A stretch of DNA of 41,694 nt. Origin: RECG01 sp964444805. Its GTDB lineage: Bacteria; Bacillota_I; Bacilli_A; Acholeplasmatales; Acholeplasmataceae. Location of the stretch: positions 1-41,694 of the forward strand of contig CAYUIK010000031.1 in assembly GCA_964444805.1 (NCBI GenBank), given 5' to 3'. The notes below the pieces were generated by a model. It had not been told where the DNA came from. It searched no databases and saw only the letters and a program-made list of their open reading frames with translations. The position numbers and the translations under genes are program-made. Shown here piece by piece: positions 30,480 to 38,726 of this stretch (its first letter is position 1; every line of letters starts with the position of its first letter).

Positions 30480-32153
30480 ATGACTGAAATACGTTTTTTT
30501 GCGCTCGGTGGGCTCGGTGAAAACGGCAAGAATATGTATGTCGTTGAAGTCGATCGCCAGCTTTTCATACTGGATGCCGGAATCAAATATCCGAGTTCGG
30601 AACTTTTTGGTGTCGATGAGATCATACCCGATTACCGCGTTTTGATACGTGCTAAGGATCGTATCCAAGGTATTTTCCTGTCACATGGCCACGAGGATCA
30701 CATCGGCGCCCTACCACACATTCTAAAAGATTTGAATGTCCCCGTCTATGCGACCAACTTTACGATGCAAATCGTTAAGGATACGCTTCTTGACGCCGGA
30801 TACGAACTCGAAAATCTGACGCTTAATACGATCAATCAGAACAGCATCATCAAGTTCAACAGCGTTCGCGTCACCTTTTTTAATACGACGCATTCGATTC
30901 CCGAATCCGTCGGGATCGCGATTCATACCGTCAAGGGCTTGATCGTCTATACGAGTGATTTCACGTTCGATCAAAGCAGCGATCGAAAATATCAGACGGA
31001 CTTTCAAAAGATCAATCAACTCGCTGAAAAACACGTTCTCGCCCTTCTTTCAGAGTCACTCGGTTCAACGCTCGTGTTGAACGGAGGCGTCAATCAGGAG
31101 CTCGTGCATCGCCTCAATAGCGTGTATGCTCACGCCAAGGGGCGAATCATCGTATCGCTTTTTTCGTCGGATCTAAGTAAGATTCAAAGGATCGTCGATA
31201 TCTCACTCATTCACAAGAAAAAGATTGCCATTATTGGCCGTCGTGCCCAAAGGATCGTCGATATTGCCATTAAAGAAGGCTACTTGAAGATACCGAAGTC
31301 CTCACTGATCTTCTTGCGTTTTATTGACGAGAAGAACAAGAACGACGGCAACGATCTCGTTTGTCTTGTCACTGGGAATCGACATGAGCCTTTCTTCATG
31401 CTGCAACGCATGTGCAAGAAACAAGATCGTTTGATTCACATTGCCGATACGGATACGGTCATTCTCATGACACCGCCCGTACCAGGTACGGAAAAAATGG
31501 CTGCGCGAACGCTTGACATTCTTTATCGCAGTGATGCGCACGTCATGCAACTCGACCAACGTCTTTTGACGAACGCGCATGCAACGACGGAAGAACTCAA
31601 GATGATGATCAACTTACTTAAACCGAAATATATCGTACCGACGATCGGTGAGTACAGGCACCAGTACGGATTAAAAAAACTCGCTCAGGAAGTTGGATAT
31701 GACGAAGAACACATCTTCATGATGGATAATGGCGATGTCTTGAATTTCGTCGATCAGGATGCATACGTTGGCCGTGGGGATATCAATGTGGGGGAAATTC
31801 TCATTGACGGTACAGCCGTCGGCGACGTCAACGACTTCGTCATGCGTGATCGTGAGCTACTTGCCGAAGATGGTGCTTTGCTCATCGTCGCCCATATCTG
31901 TCCGAAAACAAAGAAAATTCTCGGCGATGTCAAAATCGTGACGAAGGGTTTCGTTTATGTTCAGGAATCCGAGGATCTGCTCAATGACGTTAAGGAACTC
32001 TTTCTTACCGTCAGTACGAAACATCTTAAAGGGAAATATATCAACTGGAATGAATTCAAGCGCGATGTTCGAAATGAGATCAACCGCTTCATCTACCAGA
32101 GCACTAAGCGTAGACCGATTACGATTCCTGTCATGATTTCGACCGAACTCTAA
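30480..32153 (+). CDS. RNase J-family ribonuclease, probably degenerate (J2-like)
   Basis: A 557-residue beta-CASP metallo-beta-lactamase protein, the length of RNase J. The lactamase-domain ligands are intact: HGHEDH (69-74), His138 in 'TTHSIPES' and Asp160 in 'TSDFTFD'. The beta-CASP part is eroded: the usual 'LLSDSTN' is 'LLSESLG', 'GSQGEP' is 'TGNRHEP', motif B 'SGH' is 'NAH' (His367), and the motif C histidine of 'P-V-HGE' is Ile389 in 'VPTIGEYR'. RNase J enzymes cut and degrade mRNA from the 5' end and often occur as a J1/J2 pair in which one subunit has weak activity; this copy may be that partner. The ATG at 30480 follows AAAAGGAAG. Confidence 0.9.
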   Translation: MTEIRFFALGGLGENGKNMYVVEVDRQLFILDAGIKYPSSELFGVDEIIPDYRVLIRAKDRIQGIFLSHGHEDHIGALPHILKDLNVPVYATNFTMQIVKDTLLDAGYELENLTLNTINQNSIIKFNSVRVTFFNTTHSIPESVGIAIHTVKGLIVYTSDFTFDQSSDRKYQTDFQKINQLAEKHVLALLSESLGSTLVLNGGVNQELVHRLNSVYAHAKGRIIVSLFSSDLSKIQRIVDISLIHKKKIAIIGRRAQRIVDIAIKEGYLKIPKSSLIFLRFIDEKNKNDGNDLVCLVTGNRHEPFFMLQRMCKKQDRLIHIADTDTVILMTPPVPGTEKMAARTLDILYRSDAHVMQLDQRLLTNAHATTEELKMMINLLKPKYIVPTIGEYRHQYGLKKLAQEVGYDEEHIFMMDNGDVLNFVDQDAYVGRGDINVGEILIDGTAVGDVNDFVMRDRELLAEDGALLIVAHICPKTKKILGDVKIVTKGFVYVQESEDLLNDVKELFLTVSTKHLKGKYINWNEFKRDVRNEINRFIYQSTKRRPITIPVMISTEL

Positions 32154-32154
32154 C

Positions 32155-32187
32155 GATAGAGCGTGCCTAAGCACGCTCTATCTCTTT
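32155..32187 (+). terminator. Rho-independent terminator of the RNase J gene
   Basis: A perfect 12-bp stem, GATAGAGCGTGC (32155-32166) with GCACGCTCTATC (32171-32182), CTAA loop, then TCTTTTT. The stop codon of the convergent rarA lies inside the 3' arm. Confidence 0.95.
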
Positions 32188-33410
32188 TTATGTTTGATAC
32201 GATCGATGGTTTTTAGGCGATCGGCGAGCGCTTTTTCGTAGTTGCTTTCATGTTTTGGCAGGTAGAAAACCTCATCCTTGATGTCTTTTGGAAGATAACG
32301 CTGATCATTGATGCTGTTAAAACTGTCGTGAGGATAGTGATAGATCGCTGGATTCAACTTGATCTTGTTATTGTTGATGTAATCGGGAAAGACTCCTGTT
32401 CCGCCTTTTTCGTATGTTTCAATTGCTTTTTCGATTGCGAGATAAGCCGTGTTTGATTTTGGCGACAGCGCCATATCGATGACGATTGTGCCAAGTATGA
32501 TCCGTGCTTCCGGCATGCCGACTTTGAGACACGCTTCCGTAGCATGCAGCACCTTACCGCCCATGAGCGGGTTGGCCAGCCCGATATCCTCATAAGCGAT
32601 GACGAGCAGTCGCCGTTGAATGGCTTGCAAGTCGCCAAGAACAAGGAGTTGTGCCAAGTAGAAAAGTGCAGCGTCGACATCCGATCCGCGAATGGATTTC
32701 TGCAATCCACTCAAAAGATTGTAAAATGCATCCCCATCGGCATCAAGATCGTGTTGGGCTTGACCCGTTATGCGCCTGAGCGTGCCTCGTGTTAGACGGG
32801 CACCGTCACCGAGGACGAGCGCCGCACTTTCGAGCAGGTTGAGTGCGCTTCGGACTTCATGATTGGCATAGCGGATGATCGCTTCGAGGGCGTCCTTTTC
32901 GATCTGTATGTCGATTTCAAGCGCCGAAAGACCCCGTTTGATCGCTTTTTCAAGGGACTCGTCAGTAAGATGTTTGACTTGAAAGAGGTGACAACGGGAG
33001 CGAATCGCCATATTGACGCTTTGATACGGATTGAGCGTCGTGATTCCGATAATCGTTGCCTTGCCATTTTCGATGTAGGGAAGGAGATAGTCCTGGACAT
33101 CGGTATTCATGCGGTGAATTTCGTCGATCACGATCAGAATGTCATGATATGTCGTGGTCTTAATGATGTCTTTAAGACGGGCCTTGGAATCGGTGGATGC
33201 ATTGAAAAAATAGGTGTCCAACCGGCTTTTTTCGGCGAAAATCGTGGCGATCGTCGTTTTTCCGGTACCGGGAGGACCGTGGAGTATGTAGGATAGGATG
33301 CGTTTCTTTTCAAGCATGGCTCGAAGCACGCCTTGGGGACCGACGAGGTGGTCCTGTCCGACGACATCTTCGAAACGTTCAGGTCGTATGCGATATGCGA
33401 GAGGTTTCAT
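32178..33410 (-). CDS. rarA: AAA+ ATPase RarA/MgsA (replication-associated recombination protein)
   Basis: A 410-residue clamp-loader-like ATPase acting at stalled replication forks. Walker A is 'HGPPGTGKTT' (44-53), Walker B 'IVIDEIHR' (93-100), and sensor 1 lies in 'IIGITTLNP'; 'SRCHLFQ' holds the arginine finger. The C-terminal half has the family's tetramerisation region with 'RRLLVIAYEDIGLANP'. It interacts with SSB in other bacteria. The start ATG follows GGTGAG by 5 nt, and the promoter -10 ends only 17 nt before the ATG, so the mRNA leader is about ten bases. It is divergent from apt. Confidence 0.95.
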   Translation of the reverse strand: MKPLAYRIRPERFEDVVGQDHLVGPQGVLRAMLEKKRILSYILHGPPGTGKTTIATIFAEKSRLDTYFFNASTDSKARLKDIIKTTTYHDILIVIDEIHRMNTDVQDYLLPYIENGKATIIGITTLNPYQSVNMAIRSRCHLFQVKHLTDESLEKAIKRGLSALEIDIQIEKDALEAIIRYANHEVRSALNLLESAALVLGDGARLTRGTLRRITGQAQHDLDADGDAFYNLLSGLQKSIRGSDVDAALFYLAQLLVLGDLQAIQRRLLVIAYEDIGLANPLMGGKVLHATEACLKVGMPEARIILGTIVIDMALSPKSNTAYLAIEKAIETYEKGGTGVFPDYINNNKIKLNPAIYHYPHDSFNSINDQRYLPKDIKDEVFYLPKHESNYEKALADRLKTIDRIKHKKR

Positions 33411-33427
33411 AAGTACTCACCATTATG

Positions 33428-33436
33428 ATTATATCA
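33428..33436 (-). promoter_or_regulatory. Extended -10 promoter of rarA
   Basis: Minus strand TGA followed by TATAAT (33433-33428). The expected start site coincides with the first bases of the ribosome binding site (33421-33416). Confidence 0.6.
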
Positions 33437-33452
33437 TAAGCGCTTGCGCTAC

Positions 33453-33481
33453 TTGTAAAATGTGAAAAAATCGGTTAAAAT
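33453..33481 (+). promoter_or_regulatory. Promoter of the apt-rsh-dtd operon
   Basis: TTGTAA (33453-33458), 17-nt spacer, TAAAAT (33476-33481). Between it and the rarA promoter lies the inverted repeat AGCGC-TT-GCGCT (33439-33450), a possible operator. Confidence 0.65.
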
Positions 33482-33543
33482 GAAATGTAACTCGATATGT
33501 CAAGATGTATTGAAATATGACACCAACGAAGGAGATAAAGAAC

Positions 33544-34056
33544 ATGAATCTCAAGGACTACATCGCCGATGTCCCGGATTTCCCGAAAAAGGGCATTTTG
33601 TTTCGTGATATTACGCCATTGATGCTTAACGGCGAGGCTTATCGTTATGCCGCGAAGTGCTTTACCGATTACGCAAAGGAAAAGAAAGCGACGCTCATAA
33701 TCGGACCCGAAGCACGAGGTTTTATCTTTGGGTGTCCGGTCGCGACGAACCTCGGCATCGGCTTTGCACCGGTACGGAAACCGGGAAAACTCCCCCGTTC
33801 GACCGTTAGCGTCGATTATGATCTCGAATACGGTTCGAATCGACTTTGTCTGCACGCGGATGCCATCCAAAAAGGTGATCGGGTCATCATCATCGATGAT
33901 CTGCTCGCGACAGGGGGAACGATTCGTGCGTCCATTGATCTCGTCAACAAACTCGGTGGTGAGGTTGTCGGTCTTGCCTTTCTCATCGAACTCCATGATC
34001 TTCGTGGACGCGACAAACTCGCAGGCTATGATATCCTGACGCTCATCAACTATTGA
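33544..34056 (+). CDS. apt: Adenine phosphoribosyltransferase
   Basis: A 170-residue purine salvage enzyme converting adenine and PRPP to AMP; the length is standard. The PRPP-binding motif is 'VIIIDDLLATGGTI', and the N-terminal 'DYIADVPDFPKKGILFRDITPL' hood region is typical, quoted in part: 'VPDFPKKGILFRDITPL'. 'GPEARGFIFG' is also conserved. The ATG at 33544 follows AAGGAGAT. The apt-rsh order is common in Bacillota and links purine salvage with (p)ppGpp synthesis. The rsh ribosome binding site begins right after the apt stop codon. Confidence 0.96.
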   Translation: MNLKDYIADVPDFPKKGILFRDITPLMLNGEAYRYAAKCFTDYAKEKKATLIIGPEARGFIFGCPVATNLGIGFAPVRKPGKLPRSTVSVDYDLEYGSNRLCLHADAIQKGDRVIIIDDLLATGGTIRASIDLVNKLGGEVVGLAFLIELHDLRGRDKLAGYDILTLINY

Positions 34057-34073
34057 AAAAAGGAGGACCTCGG

Positions 34074-36254
34074 ATGTCTTCTGAAGCGCTTTTAGATACG
34101 CTAATTGAATCGATTTCCTCTTATATCAAGCGTGAATCGGACGTCGAGCTCATTCGGAAAGCGTATTTTTTAGCGCGAGATAAACACCGCGGACAAATGC
34201 GGAAAAGCGGGGACGACTACATTACCCATCCGGTTGAAGTCGCCCGAATCCTTGCTGGTTTGACCGCTGGTCCCGGAACGATTATTGCCGCCTTGTTACA
34301 TGATACCGTCGAAGATACCGACCTCAAACTCGATGATGTCGAAAAGGATTTTGGCACGGAAATCCGGCAACTCGTCGATGGTGTGACGAAGATCAGTAAA
34401 CTCTCGTTCACGACGACGACCTCGCAGGCGGAAAACCATCAGAAAATGCTTTTGGCGATGGCCAAGGACATCCGTGTGGTAATCATCAAGATCGCCGATC
34501 GTCTGCATAATGTTCGAACGCTCGATTCGATGCCGCCGGATAAACAGTATAAGATCGCCCGGGAAACACTTGAAATTTACGCACCAATCGCCCACCGTCT
34601 CGGTATTTTCCGAGTCAAGGCGGAACTGGAAGATCGATCCTTGCGCTATACGGATCCGCCAATGTATTATCGAGTTTCCAATATGATTCAGGCGAAACGA
34701 ACGGAAAGAGAGGCTTCGATTGAACGCGTAATCGCGGCAATCAAGACTCTTTTTGGCAAAAGCGAACTGCTGAACTTCGAGATCAAAGGCCGGATAAAAA
34801 ACATCTATAGCATCTATAAAAAGATGGTTCGGGATAATCGGGCGTTCGAGGATATCTACGATTTGCTTGCTGTGCGGATTATCGTTAATCGGATCGATGA
34901 GTGCTATCAGGCTCTTGGACTGATTCACGCCAACTACACACCGATTCCTCGCCGTTTCAAGGATTATATCGCCGTACCGAAACCGAACATGTATCAATCG
35001 CTTCACACGACATTACTCGCGGAAGATGGGACGCTCTTCGAAGTGCAAATACGGACCCATGAGATGGACGCCATCGCCGAGTATGGGGTTGCTGCGCATT
35101 GGGCGTACAAAGAAAACAAGACGTACTCACGGGAACGCGAACAGTTTGAAATCGCTCAGAAACTTAAATGGTATGGCGAGCTGATGAAGATGAGTGAAGA
35201 CGAGGACGAAACCGATGCTGGTGCGGAAGAATTCGTCGACACCATAAAGGGTGATATACTCGATGCGAACGTCTATGTGTTCACACCGAAAGGAGAAGTC
35301 ATCGAGTTGCCGAAAGGCTCGACTCCGATCGACTTCGCTTATCGCATTCACACGGATATCGGTCATCGCATGGTTGGAGCGCTCGTCAACAATCGGATCG
35401 TCACGCTCGATTACACCTTGAAAACTGGCGACATCGTTTCGGTCAAAATCAACAAGAACTCGGTCGGTCCGAGTGAGGATTGGCTGAAAATTGCGAAGTC
35501 CGCGCATGCAAAGCACAAGATCAAGAGCTATTTGAACAAGCAAAACCGTGATCAGTTGATCCAACTGGGAAAGGATATGCTCGAACGCGAGTTTGTTGCA
35601 CAAAAAGTGACGCAGTCGCTTGATGACGACTTTGTCGTCCAGTATTTCGAGAAGAACATGGTGAATAACGTTCAAGATCTTTATCTTGAAGTTGGCAAAG
35701 GCATGATCTCACCGAAGACGGTCGCGAGCAAATTGCTCGGTCAGGAAGTCGATAAATCGGTCTTTCTACAACGTCAAATGGAGAAAGCCAATCGTCAGTT
35801 GACGACCCACAGTGAAACAGGTGTCGTAATCGAAGGTCTTTCGACGCCACAGATCAAACTCGCCAGTTGTTGCTCCCCGATCCCGGGTGATCAGATCCTC
35901 GGGTATGTCAGCAAGCACAGCGGAATCGTCATACATGCCGATTTTTGTCCGAACATCAAGAATCTCGAAGACAATCGTCAGATCGAAGCCTTCTGGAGCA
36001 AACAGATCAATCGCAAGTATCCCGCCTGGCTCAAAGTCGTGGGAACGAATAAGCCGACACTTCTCTCGGAGGTCGTGAACGTCGTGAATGCGGCGAGCGT
36101 TTCGATCGCCGAAGTCAATGCGAGAACGACGGCGAACCTGGAAATGATCATCAAACTCAAAGTTTCGATCGGGAATCATGCACTTCTACAACAATTGATG
36201 CTGAACTTAAAAAAAGTAACCGATATTTACAGCGTCGAAAGGGATGTCAAATGA
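34074..36254 (+). CDS. rsh: Bifunctional (p)ppGpp synthetase/hydrolase Rsh (RelA/SpoT)
   Basis: A 726-residue stringent-response enzyme. The hydrolase HD domain is intact (His53 in 'THPVE', 'HDTVED' at 76-81), so it can degrade (p)ppGpp. The synthetase domain has 'RRFKDYIAVPKPNMYQSLH' and 'FEVQIRTHEMDAIAEYG'. Then come the TGS domain ('VYVFTPKGEVIELPKGSTPIDFA', shown partly), a helical region, the conserved-cysteine domain ('LASCCSPIPGD ... HADFCPN') and a C-terminal ACT domain ('LLSEVVNVVNAASVSIAEV'). It is the long ribosome-sensing type. AAGGAGG lies 7 nt before the ATG; its stop overlaps the dtd start (ATGA). Confidence 0.96.
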   Translation: MSSEALLDTLIESISSYIKRESDVELIRKAYFLARDKHRGQMRKSGDDYITHPVEVARILAGLTAGPGTIIAALLHDTVEDTDLKLDDVEKDFGTEIRQLVDGVTKISKLSFTTTTSQAENHQKMLLAMAKDIRVVIIKIADRLHNVRTLDSMPPDKQYKIARETLEIYAPIAHRLGIFRVKAELEDRSLRYTDPPMYYRVSNMIQAKRTEREASIERVIAAIKTLFGKSELLNFEIKGRIKNIYSIYKKMVRDNRAFEDIYDLLAVRIIVNRIDECYQALGLIHANYTPIPRRFKDYIAVPKPNMYQSLHTTLLAEDGTLFEVQIRTHEMDAIAEYGVAAHWAYKENKTYSREREQFEIAQKLKWYGELMKMSEDEDETDAGAEEFVDTIKGDILDANVYVFTPKGEVIELPKGSTPIDFAYRIHTDIGHRMVGALVNNRIVTLDYTLKTGDIVSVKINKNSVGPSEDWLKIAKSAHAKHKIKSYLNKQNRDQLIQLGKDMLEREFVAQKVTQSLDDDFVVQYFEKNMVNNVQDLYLEVGKGMISPKTVASKLLGQEVDKSVFLQRQMEKANRQLTTHSETGVVIEGLSTPQIKLASCCSPIPGDQILGYVSKHSGIVIHADFCPNIKNLEDNRQIEAFWSKQINRKYPAWLKVVGTNKPTLLSEVVNVVNAASVSIAEVNARTTANLEMIIKLKVSIGNHALLQQLMLNLKKVTDIYSVERDVK

Positions 36255-36685
36255 GAGCGGTATGTCAACGCGTATCCAAAGCCAAAGTCATCGTTTCACA
36301 TCAAGTCGTCGGGAAGACCGGTCACGGTCTCGTCGTTTTTCTCGGTATCCATCAAGAAGATGACGAGAAGAGCGCCCTAAAGATGGCTGACAAGATTTCC
36401 AAATTGCGGATTTTCGACGACCAAGCGGGAAAAATGAACTTAAACATCCAGGACGTCAAGGGCGAAATCATGCTGATCTCGCAATTTACGCTTTACGGGA
36501 ACACGAAAGGCGGCAATCGCCCCTCTTTCACGGAAGCGGCTCCTCCTGATCAGGCTCGTGTTCTCTATGAAATGGTTCAGATTCGTTTGAGCGAAAAGCA
36601 TATCGTTGAAACCGGTGTTTTCCAAGCCCACATGACGATCGACGCCACGAATGATGGTCCAGTCACGATCATTCTTGAGACATAA
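36251..36685 (+). CDS. dtd: D-aminoacyl-tRNA deacylase
   Basis: A 144-residue editing enzyme that removes D-amino acids and glycine mischarged on tRNA. The signature 'SQFTLYGNTKGGNRPSF' and the C-terminal 'ATNDGPVTIILET' with the Gly-Pro pair of the active site are visible; the start 'MRAVCQRVSKAKV' is typical. It overlaps the rsh stop codon by 4 nt, an arrangement (rsh-dtd) that is conserved in Bacillota. No hairpin terminator follows; a new promoter for the T-box operon begins 5 nt after its stop. Confidence 0.96.
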   Translation: MRAVCQRVSKAKVIVSHQVVGKTGHGLVVFLGIHQEDDEKSALKMADKISKLRIFDDQAGKMNLNIQDVKGEIMLISQFTLYGNTKGGNRPSFTEAAPPDQARVLYEMVQIRLSEKHIVETGVFQAHMTIDATNDGPVTIILET

Positions 36686-36689
36686 GCGA

Positions 36690-36718
36690 TTGACAAAAGC
36701 CTTCGTTTAGGATAAGAT
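36690..36718 (+). promoter_or_regulatory. Promoter of the T-box-hisS-aspS operon
   Basis: Consensus TTGACA (36690-36695), 17-nt spacer, TAAGAT (36713-36718): the strongest -35 in the window. The start site is predicted near 36725. Confidence 0.85.
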
Positions 36719-36724
36719 AAATAT

Positions 36725-36884
36725 AGTTTCATCATCGGTCGATGATAGAGGTGATCGGATTTCCCTCCGATTAGTGACGCCTTTGGAGGCCATACGTAAA
36801 ATGAGTGCTAGATTCGATCTAGAACTAAGGTGGTACCGCGTAGACACATACGTCCTTAGATCTTTTTGAGGATGTTTTTATTTT
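36725..36884 (+). ncRNA. T-box leader with a very short Stem I, specifier GAC (Asp)
   Basis: The T-box sequence AAGGTGGTACCGCG is at 36827-36840. Stem III is CTAGA/TCTAG as in the ileS leader. The terminator is CGTCCTTA (36851-36858) with TGAGGATG (36867-36874) and a T tail. Only about 100 nt lie between the predicted start and the T-box. By alignment with the ileS leader the base helix is GGTC/GGCC, the kink-turn GATGAT/GGA and the next helix AGAGG/CCTTT; the base just 5' of it reads GAC (36776-36778) followed by G. Above the specifier loop there is only ATCGGA-TTTCCC-TCCGAT, so the distal tRNA-elbow platform seems missing. Confidence 0.85.
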
Positions 36885-36899
36885 GAAAGGTGAAAATCC

Positions 36900-37448
36900 A
36901 TGAAAAAATATCGACGCATGCCCATGATTGATTTCGATCAGTATCGCCTTCGAACCATCAAAATGAGTGACGCCAAGGACATGTTTGATTATGGAAAAAG
37001 AAGCGAGGTTACCCGTTTTCTCAGCTGGGGACCGTTTACCGACATTCGGGATGCCAAGCGTTCAATCAGAAGAATCTTTTTTCCACGCCTCAAAGAAGGT
37101 CTGCCGATCGGTTACGCGATTGTCGACTTGAAAAGGTCAAAAATGATTGGAACAATCGACTTTCATAGTAAAATAGATAGTGGAGACGGGGCCGAAATCG
37201 GTTTTGTCATCCATCCCGACTACTGGAACAAGGGAATCGTTACCCGTGCTCTTTCAGAACTCATTCAGATCGGCTTTTCGTATTTGGGATATGAGCGCGT
37301 CATCGTTAGACATTTAAAGGCAAACGTTAGCAGCCGTCGTGTCATTGAAAAGACGGGATTCCGTTTGATAAAAAAGGAATATTACTGCTTGAAAAAACTC
37401 AAGGGAACGATTGAAGATGAGATCTGGACCTATGAAAAAAGGAGATAG
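36900..37448 (+). CDS. GNAT acetyltransferase (RimJ/RimL-like), first gene of the T-box operon
   Basis: A 182-residue N-acetyltransferase of the GNAT_3/RimJ-RimL type. Strand 1 is 'DFDQYRLRTIKMSDAKDMF'; the acetyl-CoA pyrophosphate loop is 'HPDYWNKGIVTRALSEL' (R/Q-x-x-G-x-A type); the final motif is 'NVSSRRVIEKTGFRLIKKE'. RimL-type enzymes acetylate ribosomal protein N termini, and relatives detoxify aminoacyl-nucleotide antibiotics; the substrate here is unknown. AAAGGTG precedes the ATG by 7 nt; Met9 is a second possible start. It ends 3 nt before hisS, so it shares the Asp T-box regulation, which is unusual for an acetyltransferase. Confidence 0.88.
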   Translation: MKKYRRMPMIDFDQYRLRTIKMSDAKDMFDYGKRSEVTRFLSWGPFTDIRDAKRSIRRIFFPRLKEGLPIGYAIVDLKRSKMIGTIDFHSKIDSGDGAEIGFVIHPDYWNKGIVTRALSELIQIGFSYLGYERVIVRHLKANVSSRRVIEKTGFRLIKKEYYCLKKLKGTIEDEIWTYEKRR

Positions 37449-37451
37449 ATT

Positions 37452-38726
37452 ATGGCTGTAAGAAAAGTGAAAGGGACCTATGACGTCCTTCCGAGCGAGT
37501 CACACGCATGGCACGCACTCGAAGAAAAAATCCGCTTCATACTTAAGATTTACAACATGAAAGAAATCCGAACGCCTATTTTGGAATACAGCGAAGTCTT
37601 TCATCGCGCTTCGGAAGCATCGGATATGGTTACTAAGGAAACCTATGATTTCGATGATCGGAATCAAAGAAAACTGACCCTTAGACCGGAAGGAACGGCT
37701 GGCGTCATTCGCAGTTATGTGGAAAACAAACTCTATGCAAGCCAGGAATTGGAGAAGGTTTACTATCTAGGACCCAATTTTCGTTATGAACGCCCCCAAA
37801 AAGGACGCTACCGCCAATTCTATCAGTTCGGTGTCGAAGCGATTGGCGCCATCGATCCTGCCCTGGATGCCGAAATGATTATTCTGTCCTACGATTTCAT
37901 TAAACGCTTAGGATTAAAAGGCGTACGCGTTCGTCTCAATACCCTCGGTGATGATTCTTCCAGAGCAGCGTATCAAAAGGCTCTTGAAGCGCATTTTCTT
38001 CCCGTAAAGCATGAGTTGTGTCCGGATTGTCAAAGACGAATCACGCAGAACCCTCTGCGTATTCTCGATTGCAAAGTCGATCAGAACCACCCAGCGATGA
38101 TCCAGGCTCCGGTTACAAGAGACTATTTGAACGAGGCGTCCCAAGCATATTTCGAGAGCGTTCTCGAATATGTTAATGCGGCAAAAATCAGCTATGAAAT
38201 TTCTCCTAGACTCGTCCGTGGACTGGATTACTACAGTCACACCGTCTTTGAGATCGAAGCGGATATCGAAGGATTCGGTGCCCAGAACATTCTCGGTGGC
38301 GGCGGACGCTACCAGAAGCTCGTCCAAGAACTCGGCGGACCGGATCTCGGCGGTATCGGTTTCGCATTCGGCATGGAGCGGTTGTTGCTGGCGCTTGAAG
38401 CCGAAAATATCGATTTCGCAGTGGAACCCGGTCTTGACGCTTATCTGATCGTATCCTCGGAAAAACTCAAGCCTGACGCTGTCAAGATCCTTTATGGGTT
38501 GCGCAAGGCGAATATCGTCAGTGACATGAACTATATGAACAAGAGCTTCAAGGCACAACTCAAACACGCACTCAGACTGAATGCCAAATATCTGATCATA
38601 CTTGGCGACGATGAATATGCGCGCGGCATGGTCGCGATCAAAGACACGCAAACGGAAACGCAGGAAGACGTATTGCTGCAACGAGTTGAACGCTATTTAA
38701 TCGAGAAAATGGGTGATCGAAAATGA
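37452..38726 (+). CDS. hisS: Histidyl-tRNA synthetase
   Basis: A 424-residue class II synthetase. Motif 2 is 'GPNFRYERPQKGRYRQFYQF', the His-specific signature is 'LVRGLDYYSHTVFEI', and motif 3 is 'GGIGFAFGMERLLLAL'; 'LRPEGTAGVIRSY' is also typical. The C-terminal anticodon-binding domain begins near 330 ('GLDAYLIVSSEKLKP'). AAAAGGAGAT precedes the ATG. Its stop overlaps the aspS start (ATGA). The hisS-aspS pair is common in Bacillota, usually directly behind a T-box. Confidence 0.97.
   Translation: MAVRKVKGTYDVLPSESHAWHALEEKIRFILKIYNMKEIRTPILEYSEVFHRASEASDMVTKETYDFDDRNQRKLTLRPEGTAGVIRSYVENKLYASQELEKVYYLGPNFRYERPQKGRYRQFYQFGVEAIGAIDPALDAEMIILSYDFIKRLGLKGVRVRLNTLGDDSSRAAYQKALEAHFLPVKHELCPDCQRRITQNPLRILDCKVDQNHPAMIQAPVTRDYLNEASQAYFESVLEYVNAAKISYEISPRLVRGLDYYSHTVFEIEADIEGFGAQNILGGGGRYQKLVQELGGPDLGGIGFAFGMERLLLALEAENIDFAVEPGLDAYLIVSSEKLKPDAVKILYGLRKANIVSDMNYMNKSFKAQLKHALRLNAKYLIILGDDEYARGMVAIKDTQTETQEDVLLQRVERYLIEKMGDRK

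Noticed and set aside
34296..35006. 236-codon open frame on the minus strand opposite rsh
   Set aside because: The plus strand encodes conserved HD and synthetase motifs throughout; this frame is a by-product of codon bias.
37914..38681. 255-codon open frame on the minus strand opposite hisS
   Set aside because: It lies over conserved class II synthetase motifs and has no start signal.
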